Assembly (NCBI RefSeq): GCF_905475465.1
Contig: NC_062240.1
Span: 635,001 to 699,000, forward strand
DNA length: 64,000 nucleotides
From: Pieris napi
Taxonomy: Eukaryota > Arthropoda > Insecta > Lepidoptera > Pieridae
Direction: 5' to 3'
Part shown: in pieces, positions 24,130 through 34,362 of the stretch
How positions within the stretch are numbered: position 1 is the stretch's first letter
Layout: every line of letters starts with the position of its first letter
The notes under the pieces: generated by a model
The model's input: the letters and a program-made list of their open reading frames with translations, nothing else
The model's database searches: none
Told to the model about the DNA's origin: nothing
Made by a program: the position numbers and the translations under genes

Positions 24130-25584
24130 ACCATGGACGTGTAATGGCTGTTGGAATATTGCCAGAAGGAAAAAAGTTTTATTCTGTACCGATATTTTAT
24201 TACGAACATAGTTCCGATATAGTGTACTGTGATTAAGTACTATAAAGCCCGAGAGACTATAGTTTTAACGAGATCAAACCAATACTCTAAAAACTATATT
24301 ATATATATACGCACAACGGACCTAATGAGACCTGAGTTCACAAACCAACGTTGGTATTAGTTTAATAGGCTGATTAATGAGATTAAAGGAATCCTATATA
24401 AACAAACGTTTAAATTTAATTGTAAATTGTACTTGTGTTTTTCTCTATTATCTTCAATCCTAAGTATAGTAAACAAATTACTTTAAATACAAAAACTTAA
24501 ACATATCAGTTGTAATCGGTATAAGTTCAGAGGATATGCGTGGCTAAATTATTATGACATACTCTTTATAAATTATTTGAAAAGTTAAGATGTAATCCTT
24601 ATTTTACTGTAGTTCACTATCAATGCGATTAAATTTAGAAGTGAAATAAAATTGTAAAGTTAACACAAAAATCGTGACCAAATACGATCCTAAGAATTTA
24701 TTTAGGTATGCTATAAATAAATAAATCTTGCTTTAATAATAGCGGTAATGTTGGGCGAATTGGATAGGTATATTAAATTACACGAAAATTTACATATTAT
24801 ATCTGTATTAACAAAAACCGTCGTAAGAACAGCATACTTTTCACTGTTGTGACTAATATAGCAACCATGCGCAGGCTATTTACATAATAAAAAGTGCCTT
24901 AAAATATATATATATTTTTGTATTATATATTTCCATCAACGAATAATGTGAAAGTGCTGCCTTATTTTGTCGTATTACATACTTAATGTTACGCTTCAGG
25001 TGGTTAAATCTAAGTCAAACTTCGAGATCATTCCATTTGTATTATATATTTAGCAATAGGCTTATGTACATACAATGTTTTCAACTACAAATAAACGATT
25101 TCTTAATAATGTGTTTATTACTCACATCTTTTTACATTCCGTTACATCTCTAGTGTGGGTTCATATGTTTATGAACCCACACTTGTCCTGTTTTAGGTGT
25201 CAAATGTACTACCGATACAAATAGAACTTATATATAATAACAGCTAAGGTGATTGCTACCTTAAGGCCCTATACCAGCACGAATTGCTGTGTCAGTGTCT
25301 CGGGGTGGACTGCGGTGCGCAGTGGAGAGCTGGAGCACTGAGGCACGCCGGCCCGTAATAACAATTAGTTATGTAAAACATTAAATTAATGTAATTGTCT
25401 AAAATCAAAAAAAAATCTGTAATGGATTGCTTGCGATAAAATATATCGTATAAATGTCAAAATCATGTTCTATATACATTTTCGTCATAAAATTTTAATT
25501 CAAAATGTCAAAAATTGGCTATGTTTGGATTTTTGTTCTATTGAAGTTATTATAAGTTATTAAATATATCTCCATGGTGAGAAT
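24130..25584. other. Intergenic region 3' of fuseless
   Basis: It should contain the fuseless 3' UTR; several AATAAA hexamers occur, for example near 24644 and 24718. A perfect hairpin is annotated separately at 25152-25183. A GC-rich stretch of about 95 bp at 25262-25356 stands out from the AT-rich surroundings and was not recognised. Confidence 0.4.
25152..25183. repeat. Perfect 14-bp hairpin
   Basis: AGTGTGGGTTCATA at 25152-25165 is followed by the four-base loop TGTT and the exact complement TATGAACCCACACT. There is no T-run after it. It may be a snapback footprint of a transposon or a folded RNA element. Function unknown. Confidence 0.7.
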
Positions 25585-26947
25585 ATGGACACCGACCATA
25601 CAATAAAAAAAATTAATACCTTAGCCCCAAATATAAAAATAATAAATAAAAAATCGCTGTACCTCTTAGGAGCACCGATTTTCAAAGAAGGTTTTGAAGA
25701 ATACATTAACTCGACAATATCAAAATTTAAAGATCTTTCTCACCGTCTTCTGGATATTACAGCACACTCAGCTTTGTTCATTTTAAAATTCTGCCTTTTT
25801 GTTCCCAAATTAACTTACGTACTTCGCTGTAGCCCTCTATGGAATCATTCAGTTTTTTTAAGTGATTTGGATAATCTTTTAAAAACTTCTTTGGAATCTA
25901 TTTTAAATGTTCGTTTTGATACACCTTCTTGGAATCAAGCATCGCTTCCTGTTCGCTTTGGCGGATTAGGAGTACGCAAGATAACAAGTGTAGCTCTTCC
26001 AGCGTTTCTCTCATCTGCTCACAAATCTAGCAGTCTGGTAGGTAAAATCCTTAGATCTTATTCTACAAACTACGAGATTGCGGATTTAACAGATGCAAGA
26101 AACGTGTGGATAGCATCCAACCCAGGCTTGAGTTTGCCTTCTGGCGTCAACTTTCAAAGGAGCTGGGATGATCCTCTTTGCAAAAGTGAATTCAAAAAGT
26201 TATTAGGTCACATTCCAATAACAGACCGTGCAAGGTTGATGGCTGTGGGGTCTAGGGAAGCTGGGCATTGGCTTAATGCTTATCCTTCGCCAAACACTGG
26301 CACCCTTTTAGACCCTGAATCACTTCGAATTGCCATCAGCCTCCGCTTAGGAGTGCCCATATGTACTCCCCATAAGTGTCCCTGTGGTTTTGAAGTAAGT
26401 AGCCTTGGACACCATGGCCTACACTGCCAAAAGAGTGCAGGTCGTTTTTCTCGCCATGCCGCGCTAAACGACATTATACGCCGCTCTCTTGCCTCCGTCA
26501 ATGTTCCAGCAATTTTGGAGCCAACAGGCATCGCAAGAGACGATGGCAAGCGGCCAGATGGAATGTCTTTGATCCCTTGGAAAATGGGACGGGCTTTAGT
26601 ATGGGATGCTACCTGTGTAGACACCTTTGCCCCGTCTCATCTCCTTTCGGACAAGCCAAAAAGCTGGCGCGGCCGCAGAGCAGGCAGAAAATAACAAACG
26701 GCACAAATATAAGAGTCTTTCCTCCAACTTCAATTTTGTTCCCTTTGGAGTAGAGACTCTTGGGCCGTGGGGTTCAAGTGCACAGGCGCTTATTAAAGAT
26801 TTAAGTTGGCGCCTGGTAGATAGTACCGGTGACCGCAGAGCTGGCACTTTCCTGGCTCAAAGAATAAGTCTCGCAATACAGCGAGGAAATGCTGCCAGCG
26901 TTAAAGGTACACTCCCACAGGGACCAAACTTTTTAAATTTGTTTTAA
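25585..26947 (+). pseudogene. 3' part of LINE with restriction-like endonuclease
   Basis: Two overlapping frames (25585-26694 and 26627-26947) form one protein tail broken by a single frameshift near 26660-26690. It lacks the RT core and starts in the thumb-like region (KKSLYLLGAPIF, LPVRFGGLGVRK). Then come a zinc-knuckle-like CPCGFEVSSLGHHGLHC and a candidate PD-(D/E)XK endonuclease core, KRPDGMSLIPW followed by ALVWDATCVDTF. This order of RT, CCHC and restriction-like endonuclease fits RLE-type non-LTR retrotransposons (R2-related and similar clades). The second frame continues with FVPFGVETLGPWGSSA. An AT-rich tail with polyA-like signals follows. It is 5' truncated and frameshifted. Confidence 0.65.
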
Positions 26948-27631
26948 TTTTAATTTTATTTATTTTTATTATTACTTTATAGGTTAAGAAAATTGTAAAT
27001 ACTGTATTTGTGTAAAAAAATAACTAAATAAATATAATACTCAAATCCTTGAAGTTATTTATATCGTGTCTCGATCTTTCAAAATGGATACATAAACAAC
27101 TCAACTCCACCATATATTTTTTCCATTCGCCCTACTTCGAGAAACGATGACAAAAAATAAAAAGAAACAATATACTTTTTTGGAGTTTGGCGACCGAATA
27201 GATCATTAATCGAACTTTCGCGCGCTGAAATATACGCCAATGACCGTTAGTACAATAATGATGTAATGCAACATTAAAATAATTGTAGTAGAATTCCTTT
27301 GGACAAAAGACAGTGCACCTAAGTAGATCCATTATGTGTTATCAACTATGAACTCAACAGTATTCAATCTTCTAATCGCATCTGGCACAAACTGCGTATA
27401 TACAAATTTGTTTTTAATAAAGAAATGCATGCTTCGATACAAACATTACTGGAAGTTTACGTTTACATATTTATCTAACGATACCTTATCTGGTAATGTC
27501 TAATCTTCTATTCTCAGCATCATAATATTTGTCATAGATTAATAAAAGTAAATAAAATATTGTATTTAATACAAATTGATTGTATTGAGCTACGGATATT
27601 TAAATTTTAAAGGTCTATGGGCAAACCACAA
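26948..27631. other. No gene seen
   Basis: AT-rich spacer after the LINE tail. No coding pattern, RNA gene or repeat was recognised. Confidence 0.4.
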
Positions 27632-27708
27632 TCACTTTTTCTTTTGATTCGACGACTCTTTGAGAGATTTGGACAGAAACACAGCTTTAGCGGGTTCTGT
27701 AGCGGGCC
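27632..27708 (-). other. Possible extra coding tail next to acylphosphatase
   Basis: On the minus strand, directly after an AG at 27709-27710, a 77-base stretch reads PATEPAKAVFLSKSLKESSN and then QKKK and stop. It would join in frame if the last acylphosphatase exon were spliced at the GT at 27746-27745, but the intron would then be only 38 bp, shorter than normal. It could be an alternative 3' exon or chance. Confidence 0.25.
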
Positions 27709-27738
27709 CTTGCAGTGGTAAAATAAAATAAAAATGTT

Positions 27739-30307
27739 TTAAAAACGTATACTAAAATTGTTAAATGCCAGACGTGCCACGTTTTCGAAGTTAGAAAGCA
27801 CACATTTTTCTATTTTGCTTTCCGGAGAGCCTTTTGTACTGAGCCACTCGATCCTGGAAAAATAAGACATTTCCTTTAAACTTAAATTACAAATCAATGC
27901 AACCTTTTATTAATAATAAATCATACTTAAACAATAAAACAATATATTTATAGTAATTGGATTATCTTATAAATATCATAATTTAATCTTTGATCTATTA
28001 CTGATAAAACAATATAATATAATATAGATCTAGACCTAGATAATTCTTGGGCGTGCGACTCTCAACGCTGATGTCGTGCGTTTGAATTACGGGGATTTTT
28101 CTGGCGCATTTTACACTTACTCGACTACTCTTAGGGAAGACAAACATCTCGAGGAAACCGTTATGTCTTGACGACATGTGAATAGAAGGCTAATCATCTA
28201 CTTGCATATAAAATACTTATCAAAGAAACAGGTGCAATATATAATAAATAGATGGATTTTTATTATCTTAATCTTATGTAATATAACTTACTGCAATAAC
28301 AAACACACATTGTTATTATTATAACAATGAACTGCAATAGCTGGCATTGATGTGTTGACAAGGAACTAATTGGATCAACACGGAACTGCTTGGCATGAGC
28401 CCAAGCAGCGGATATAATTAGTTACATAGAACGATTACGCAGGCAAGGTTAAGCTTTCTTTTGATGGACCTTAGATTATATAATGACAAGATCTCTATCT
28501 CTTTATTGCATGAAAGCGATAAGTGTGAGAGCCGGTGGCCTATTAATATCATGAAATACCACGATTGACTACGTTGATAAAAGTGAGAAAAACCAATAGG
28601 TATAAGGAAAGGCCTGAAAAGCATTTTTATTATTCTTTGTATGAATGTTTTGAATAATATATTGAATCTAAATTAAGCTTTTAACTTTGCAATGCAGTAA
28701 TATACTAGGAAGTAGCACTTCTTTTCGAATTTTAAAGGTGTAATGTAAACAATGATTTTAATTAATTAATGGTTACTTAAGCTGCTTCTTACATAGTTAA
28801 TATTAGATGCTGTTTAAGTACAATTACTTTGAGGAAGATAAGTTTAGATAATAAAAATAGTTTTTAAAATGATAATAGAAAACCTATAAAATTATGTTTG
28901 TTTTAAAAAATGTACACGATAACTTTTATAAGTATCAATACAAAGTAATATCCGTAACCTTTTAATAGAGCAAAAACAAAATCTGTAAGCAAACATAAAA
29001 CTAATAATTATTTAACTTGTATTACATTTTATCCAAGTTCTCCTTGGTCCCTTGTATCCTTCCAACGATTGTGCCCTTTCTCGTATTTTTCACCCAACCC
29101 CCAATACCCAAACGCTCAGCCATCTCTTTGCAGTACTTGGTGAAAAAACAACCTGCAGATTAAAAATCATCTCAATACAATTTGAGAGACGCATATTTAA
29201 ACAGGGCTTATTTACAAATATTGAGGAAAGCAGCGTGTGGCAATTTAATGATAAGATACCATTCTAGGCGTAGGCTAGTCCGTTTTTCAAATTGATTTAT
29301 AGGTTTTAACTTTCGCGGGTATTTTCCACTTTTACGTCTGAGTATTTGATAACAAGCAATAACACGGTCGTCTTCGTTTTAAATAGTCACATAATGGTGG
29401 CTGGGAATATAGTATATAATATATGTATAATAGTACGGTATTTAATAAGGTTTAACAAGCTATTGCTTTATTGCACAATCGAAGCTTTTAACCCAATTCC
29501 AACCTAACTGGAAATCTCTCCCAACTATTTATAGATTCAATATAATGTACCAAACCGAATTCGAAATAAATTATTGTTTTTTTATATTGAGCTGTGCTGG
29601 AATAGTGGTTTTAGACTACGAATCTCATTTCTGAGGTCGAAGGTTCATTTCCAACTGTCCACCAATGGACTTTCTGTCTATGTGTGCATTTAACATGTGC
29701 TCGAACTGTGAAGGAAATCATCGTGAGGAAACCGGCATGTCTAAGACCCAAAATGTTCACCTACTTGCTTATTATAAACGAAACAAAACAGAAATCTGAG
29801 GTCCAGCCCTAAAAGCTCTACTGGTTTCTTTCTGGTCTAGTGGCTTCAGTGTGCGACTCTCGACCTCAAGGTCGTGTGTTCGTATGGTGAAGAAAAGCAC
29901 TTACGCAAGGATGACAAAAATTAACGACGTACGAAAGAATGTTCAACAAAGGGCAAAGGCCTAAATAAAATAGGTGGAAGCATCACTGGATAGTAATTGA
30001 ATTTTTATAACCAACATGAATTTTTATTTTCACAAAAAAACGGAAAAAATAAGAGATCTCGATAATCAGTCATAAAAGTAAATAGACACACTGATTATCA
30101 TAAATATATGTTACAATACACATACAGTTTCAGAATAAACTAACTTCCGACATGATGATAAACAATAAACTGACGATTTAAAAAATATTATTCATTAAAC
30201 GACATTAAAGTATCAAAACATTTTTATTTAAAAATAAAATATTTACCTTGGACTTCACCAAATACTTCAAATTCCACAGAGGCTAACATGATATTTTCTG
30301 GCCCCAT
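27739..30307 (-). CDS. Acylphosphatase
   Basis: Three minus-strand exons, 30307-30247, 29152-29026 and 27853-27739, join with matching phases (1 and 2) to give 100 residues, the usual size for this family. Acylphosphatases hydrolyse carboxyl-phosphate bonds such as acetyl phosphate and 1,3-bisphosphoglycerate in the cytosol. Family landmarks visible are FEVFGEVQG at 13-21, GIGGWVKNT at 36-44, GTIVGRIQG, WLSTKGSPESKIEK and the C-terminal NNFSIRF. The catalytic asparagine is present (N43). The position of the catalytic arginine, normally in FFRK, is threonine here (FFTK, T25). The protein may therefore be inactive or changed in function. Introns hold a degraded SINE. The neighbouring genes are unrelated. 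Confidence 0.88.
28043..28240 (+). repeat. Degraded tRNA-derived SINE in acylphosphatase intron
   Basis: It contains GGGCGTGCGACTCTCAACG, then a B-box-like GCGTTTGAATTACGG, and further on GAGGAAACCG and GTCTTGACGACATG. The same order occurs, inverted, in the better preserved SINE at 37051-37320. It is diverged and 5' truncated. Confidence 0.6.
28261..29025. other. Acylphosphatase intron, no other feature
   Basis: AT-rich intron. An inverted match between 28410-28440 and nearby sequence was not convincing. Nothing else was recognised. Confidence 0.35.
29598..29825 (+). repeat. Degraded tRNA-derived SINE
   Basis: It has GGAATAGTGGTTTTAGACTACG as a worn A-box region, then GAGGTCGAAGGTTCATTTCC (B box worn), CAATGGACTTTCTGTCTATG and GAGGAAACCGGCATGTCTAA. 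These match, in the same order, the complement of the SINE at 37051-37320. It ends near CTGAGGTCCAGCCC. It lies in the acylphosphatase first intron. Confidence 0.7.
29832..29990 (+). repeat. Second SINE, head-to-tail with the first
   Basis: It starts CTGGTCTAGTGGCTTCAGTG, a good A box, followed by GACCTCAAGGTCGTGTGTTCG. The middle is deleted and it ends AAAGGCCTAAATAAA. It directly follows the SINE at 29598-29825 in the same orientation. Confidence 0.65.
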
Positions 30308-33153
30308 ATTTCACTCAAATAATTTATTTTGATTTATATTATTATGATATAATTCGCCAATCAATTTGTTAACAAACGATGCGTTCAGTCTTGTAACTGA
30401 CCGGTATCGCAAATAGTGCTCCTGCCAGATTTGAATTTATTTATAAAAATACTTGACTTCAAGTATCAATGAGCGATTTACTAGCTCAAGGGTTTGTTCT
30501 GTTACAGGGAATTCAGGATTAGCCAAAACGTCCGTATGTGACTTGGTAATAGCACGGCCGCGCAGAGATTCCAGCTTGATTACCAGAAGAAACAATAAAA
30601 TCTATACAGACATGCTAACATTGCAATAGTATGTAAACCCAAAAAGTATTCTCGAATTATTCCTAAAGACAATACTAGACAAAAAAAATCTAAAACTAAT
30701 AAGTTATTCCATTTGACAAATAAAACATCAAGATACGTTCTTTTTTATATTAGAGAATTATATAAAATATTATTCGGAAATAAATTTGCGCATAGAGAAG
30801 CTGCAGGGGCGCTCATGCTTACTACCGGGGCCTCGACGGCATTGCTGTTAAGCCCAAAACCTCCGTTGCAGTAAACACTACGTAGGAGGTAGGAGATGCG
30901 TATTCTAACCTTACGTTTCCTCCTAAAGCGCTCCCTCTCTCGATCTGCTATCTCCTTCTGTACCATTACTGTTTCCATTACTTCTGTAACATTATTGACT
31001 TCCTACTATTTTTGCATAGTGAGATCCACTTCGTACCAAACGTCTCAAATTCTCAACAGCAGTAGAACTTCTCCAGTAATTGCCAGCCATGACACAAGCA
31101 GCGGTAAGGAGACCTTTCGGTAACAACGAATTATTCACCTCTTTGCGGCATCCGTAGAAGATTTTAATTATTTAGCGTAAGTGAGTTCTGCCTCAAAGTG
31201 GCTCCGTAAAGTGCCATGGTAGAAGTTACACCGCTTTAAAGCCTCCTACACCGTTCATCAGGTATATGCATGAATATTCAAATCACCTTAACTCATGATA
31301 ATAGGCTTCGCTTGGAGCCCTGGGTTGCACGCGGCACCACCTGTGAAATATGTGAATGCTTACTAAAGCAATACTTTCCGCTCTCAGGTGATTCTATGTA
31401 GAGATTGCGCGGTGAAAGCTAAAGGCTTTAGTGTCATAGTACTGGGAAATAGGAAGAAATCGTATACCCTTCAAAGGATAGATATTCGCAATCCCTGTCC
31501 AAGTTGAAATGCTTTCAAACACTTAATAGTCTTCCGCTCTTGACAAATTACTTATGTTGTGGGTGAAGGTGCGCTGGGCTATCCCGGATATCCACCCTGC
31601 CAAATTTTATTACCGCAAATGAGTAAAAATAACTTGTTCCACATCTCTAGTGTCGATTCTACTTACAAATTGATCGGCACGCAACATATTTAAAAATAAA
31701 TATTCCTATCAATTACTCAAGGTTCTCTACGACCATTTTGATTCTCTCTCCAGGCTTGGTTTGGTCAGGACGTTAGTATTTCTAGAGAAGCAGATAGAAA
31801 ATTCCGAGTTTCATAATATATCTATATCCCTAATCTCGTGGAAGTTTAAAACTACATTTTTTTCTCTTCAACTCGAAACACTTTTAGCCAAGTATGGCGG
31901 CCCTTTGCTTTTGTGTCTTCAAATTTGAAAACGTTAAAGTGAGTTCTATTCTCACTTCATAGTCTTGTGTACCTTAAATGTACCTTAAATCTGAGTTACA
32001 CTACCTCAAAAGACGTATCCAATAACCTAATTAGAAACTGTTTATATAAATTGTTTGTTTGTTGCTATTACGAAACTCACGAATGCAAACCTAATAAAGC
32101 TACGTCCACCTTTATTGAACTACGCTCAATTGTTGCGCTAAAAAAACATATATATCTAGGTATTTTTTTACTACATCCGGCAAAAATGAACGTTTTATTG
32201 TATTGCTCAAAAGTTATTTATGATATAAAACTTTATTTTATTATTTCGTTTCTACACGTTTCGAGTTCTTCTTAGCAACCGAAGTCGGCTTGTTCGTTGT
32301 TTATTCTGTAAAGAATTCTCCGAGATCGAGAAACTTATATAAATTATTAATTTACCTACTCATAGTCATACCATTGCATAATATAACAAATGTAACTTTT
32401 TTCCATCCTCTCAGATTAAGACGGGCTTTTAATATGTGTGCTTGTAAGGTTGAGAGTGCTTAACTGATGTTCATATGCATAATGTACGTGATACTAAATT
32501 AATAAGCGAAGTTAGAGTTTGATTACTTAAGTAATCTCAATAGTCACCGTGACCAGTAGCTCTGAAACGGTTGTTTATTGCTCAATTTTATTTTGTTACC
32601 GATTTTTACAGGACTATTTGGTATTTGTTAAGTCCTATTTACATGAAACTCACATAAAGGTTATTAAAGCCGTAACAAAAAGAGCATGTACCGATGAATT
32701 AAAAGCATGGTCGGACGGACGTGCAGGGGCAACCCCAGGGGCGTGGAGTGGTCGTTTCCGGTGTTGCAATTACAATTAAATGATTGGCCACTGATTGGAA
32801 AATCAACTTCCTAATCAGTGTGACCCTGGCAGACAGGTTACGTTAATAACCTATGAAATTTTAGAAACAGAATGCCACAAGTTCAAAATTGATATCCGGC
32901 TTTTCAATTCGTTTAAATACTGATTAATGTAAATTAGATACTCAATTTAAAGCAGTTTTTACCAGTTTGATACAATATGTGATAGTAATAGAAAACCCCC
33001 GGAAATTATTTTACGATTGCCTATAATGTTTGTCCCAACTTTTGAAGCTTGCTTTTTAATCTTTTCTGCATTTATTGCCCTGATTTCCTAGAATACCTAT
33101 ATAACTACGGTATAACAAAAAAACAAGTTTTTTTTAGCATGATCGATCCAATG
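30308..33153. other. Intergenic region, no supported gene
   Basis: Short open frames occur at 30745-30978, 30896-31123, 31967-32275 and 32549-32779. None shows a recognised domain or a convincing exon pattern. The part 31140-31500 is less AT-rich and looks like an old repeat, but no family was recognised. The acylphosphatase promoter should lie just above 30308. Confidence 0.4.
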
Positions 33154-33887
33154 CAGGGCTGCCAGATGTACGATTTAAATCATAGTTCTACGATTTTTTG
33201 TCATTTTTACTCATGAACGATCGCTAGACCAAGATCGTACAGAAAACACATCGTACAAAGATGTACGATTTTTCCGGCAAGTATTATGTTCGGGGAACTC
33301 CCCAACAACTTTACGTATGCCTAGATCTTTTACTTGAGTGAAGACTCTTTTTTCATTTAAAGCCTCTATATGTGTGCATTCTTATAAAACTTATTATTTT
33401 TGTCGTGTAAAGACTTGTATTGGAATAGTCAAAAACCTGTTTTTTTTCATCAGTCTTAAGCTCTAAGTGATTATATCCTCTTTAGATCTGCATTTGCACA
33501 TTTCTGATCTATTGTCTTTAGTGTTTTTTGAGATACGCTTAAGCAAGAATGGGTAGTAAAAATGAAGATGAGCTACCTGCGCCAGGTACTCCAAAAAGAA
33601 ATTAGCCAAAAGAGGAGACCTTTCTGCAACAGAATGGGACAAACACAGAACACAGAAGTATCGTCCCGATTGGGAAAAAATAGATTTATTTGAGGACTTG
33701 TTAGGGCCCGGTAAAAACCAATTTAAAGCCAGGTGCACTGTTTGTGACGTCAAAATGATTTCAGAATATGAAGTTTTAAAGTTACACTCTTTAAGGCAAA
33801 AGACAGTCATTTTAAATAAAAAGTTTCCACTTTGATGTTGTACGATCTTTTCATTTCAAAATTTCCCTTTTTCATCTGGCAGCCTTG
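33154..33887 (+). mobile_element. Internally deleted hAT element
   Basis: A perfect 8-bp target duplication, ATCCAATG, flanks it at 33146-33153 and 33888-33895. Its ends are CAGGGCTGCCAGATG and the complement of AAGGCTGCCAGATG. Near-terminal sequence repeats TACGATTT and CGTAC motifs. From 33549 the plus strand reads GSKNEDELPAPGTPKR; after a frame break it reads AKRGDLSATEWDK, YRPDWEKIDLFEDLLGPG and ARCTVCDVKM, a BED-type zinc-finger start of a hAT transposase. The catalytic region and C-terminal dimerisation domain are gone. The 734-bp length fits a deletion derivative moved in trans. Confidence 0.85.
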
Positions 33888-34362
33888 ATCCAATGGCTTA
33901 GTGGCTAACGCAAACATATAATGCGTTCGAAACTTAGCAAAACATTGCGCAGTTTGTTAGCATAGAAGGCTGAAGGCAAATATAGTTTTACAGATTATGA
34001 AGTTAACTGAGAGATTGAGATTTATATGATTGACAATCATTTCTTGACGTTGACAGTGGCAGAGACAGCCAACAAACTCCAATTTCTTAGCTGTTGCTGC
34101 CGGCAAGTTTTGTTTTGTTGGCCAAGGCTGAGTTGTGAATTGTGAACTAAATCCATTGTTTATTAATTGTTATTATTTCAAAGTATCTAAAGAAAACTCT
34201 TATCTCATAGTTCAAGGTTTCATTATCGAATACCCGAGAGTAATCTGCCCCCCGTATTGCGAGATTATTTTAATTTTGTTACTTACGTTGTGAGTGATCG
34301 TGGACTTGTCTGTTACTTTGAAAATCATTATTGTAACTCTAAGTAAATATTGAAGTTTAAAA
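33888..34362. promoter_or_regulatory. Probable Pgm2 promoter and 5' UTR region
   Basis: No coding sequence lies between the hAT element and the Pgm2 ATG at 34363. The ATG is preceded by TTAAAAATG. No TATA box or clear initiator could be assigned. Confidence 0.35.

Noticed and set aside
30745..31123. Small Arg-rich ORFs near 30.7-31.1 kb as a gene
   Set aside because: There is no recognised motif, start context or exon partner. The two strands overlap each other, which suggests chance open frames.
32549..32779. Plus ORF with an acceptor-like sequence at 32610 as an exon
   Set aside because: No matching upstream or downstream exon and no known domain were found.
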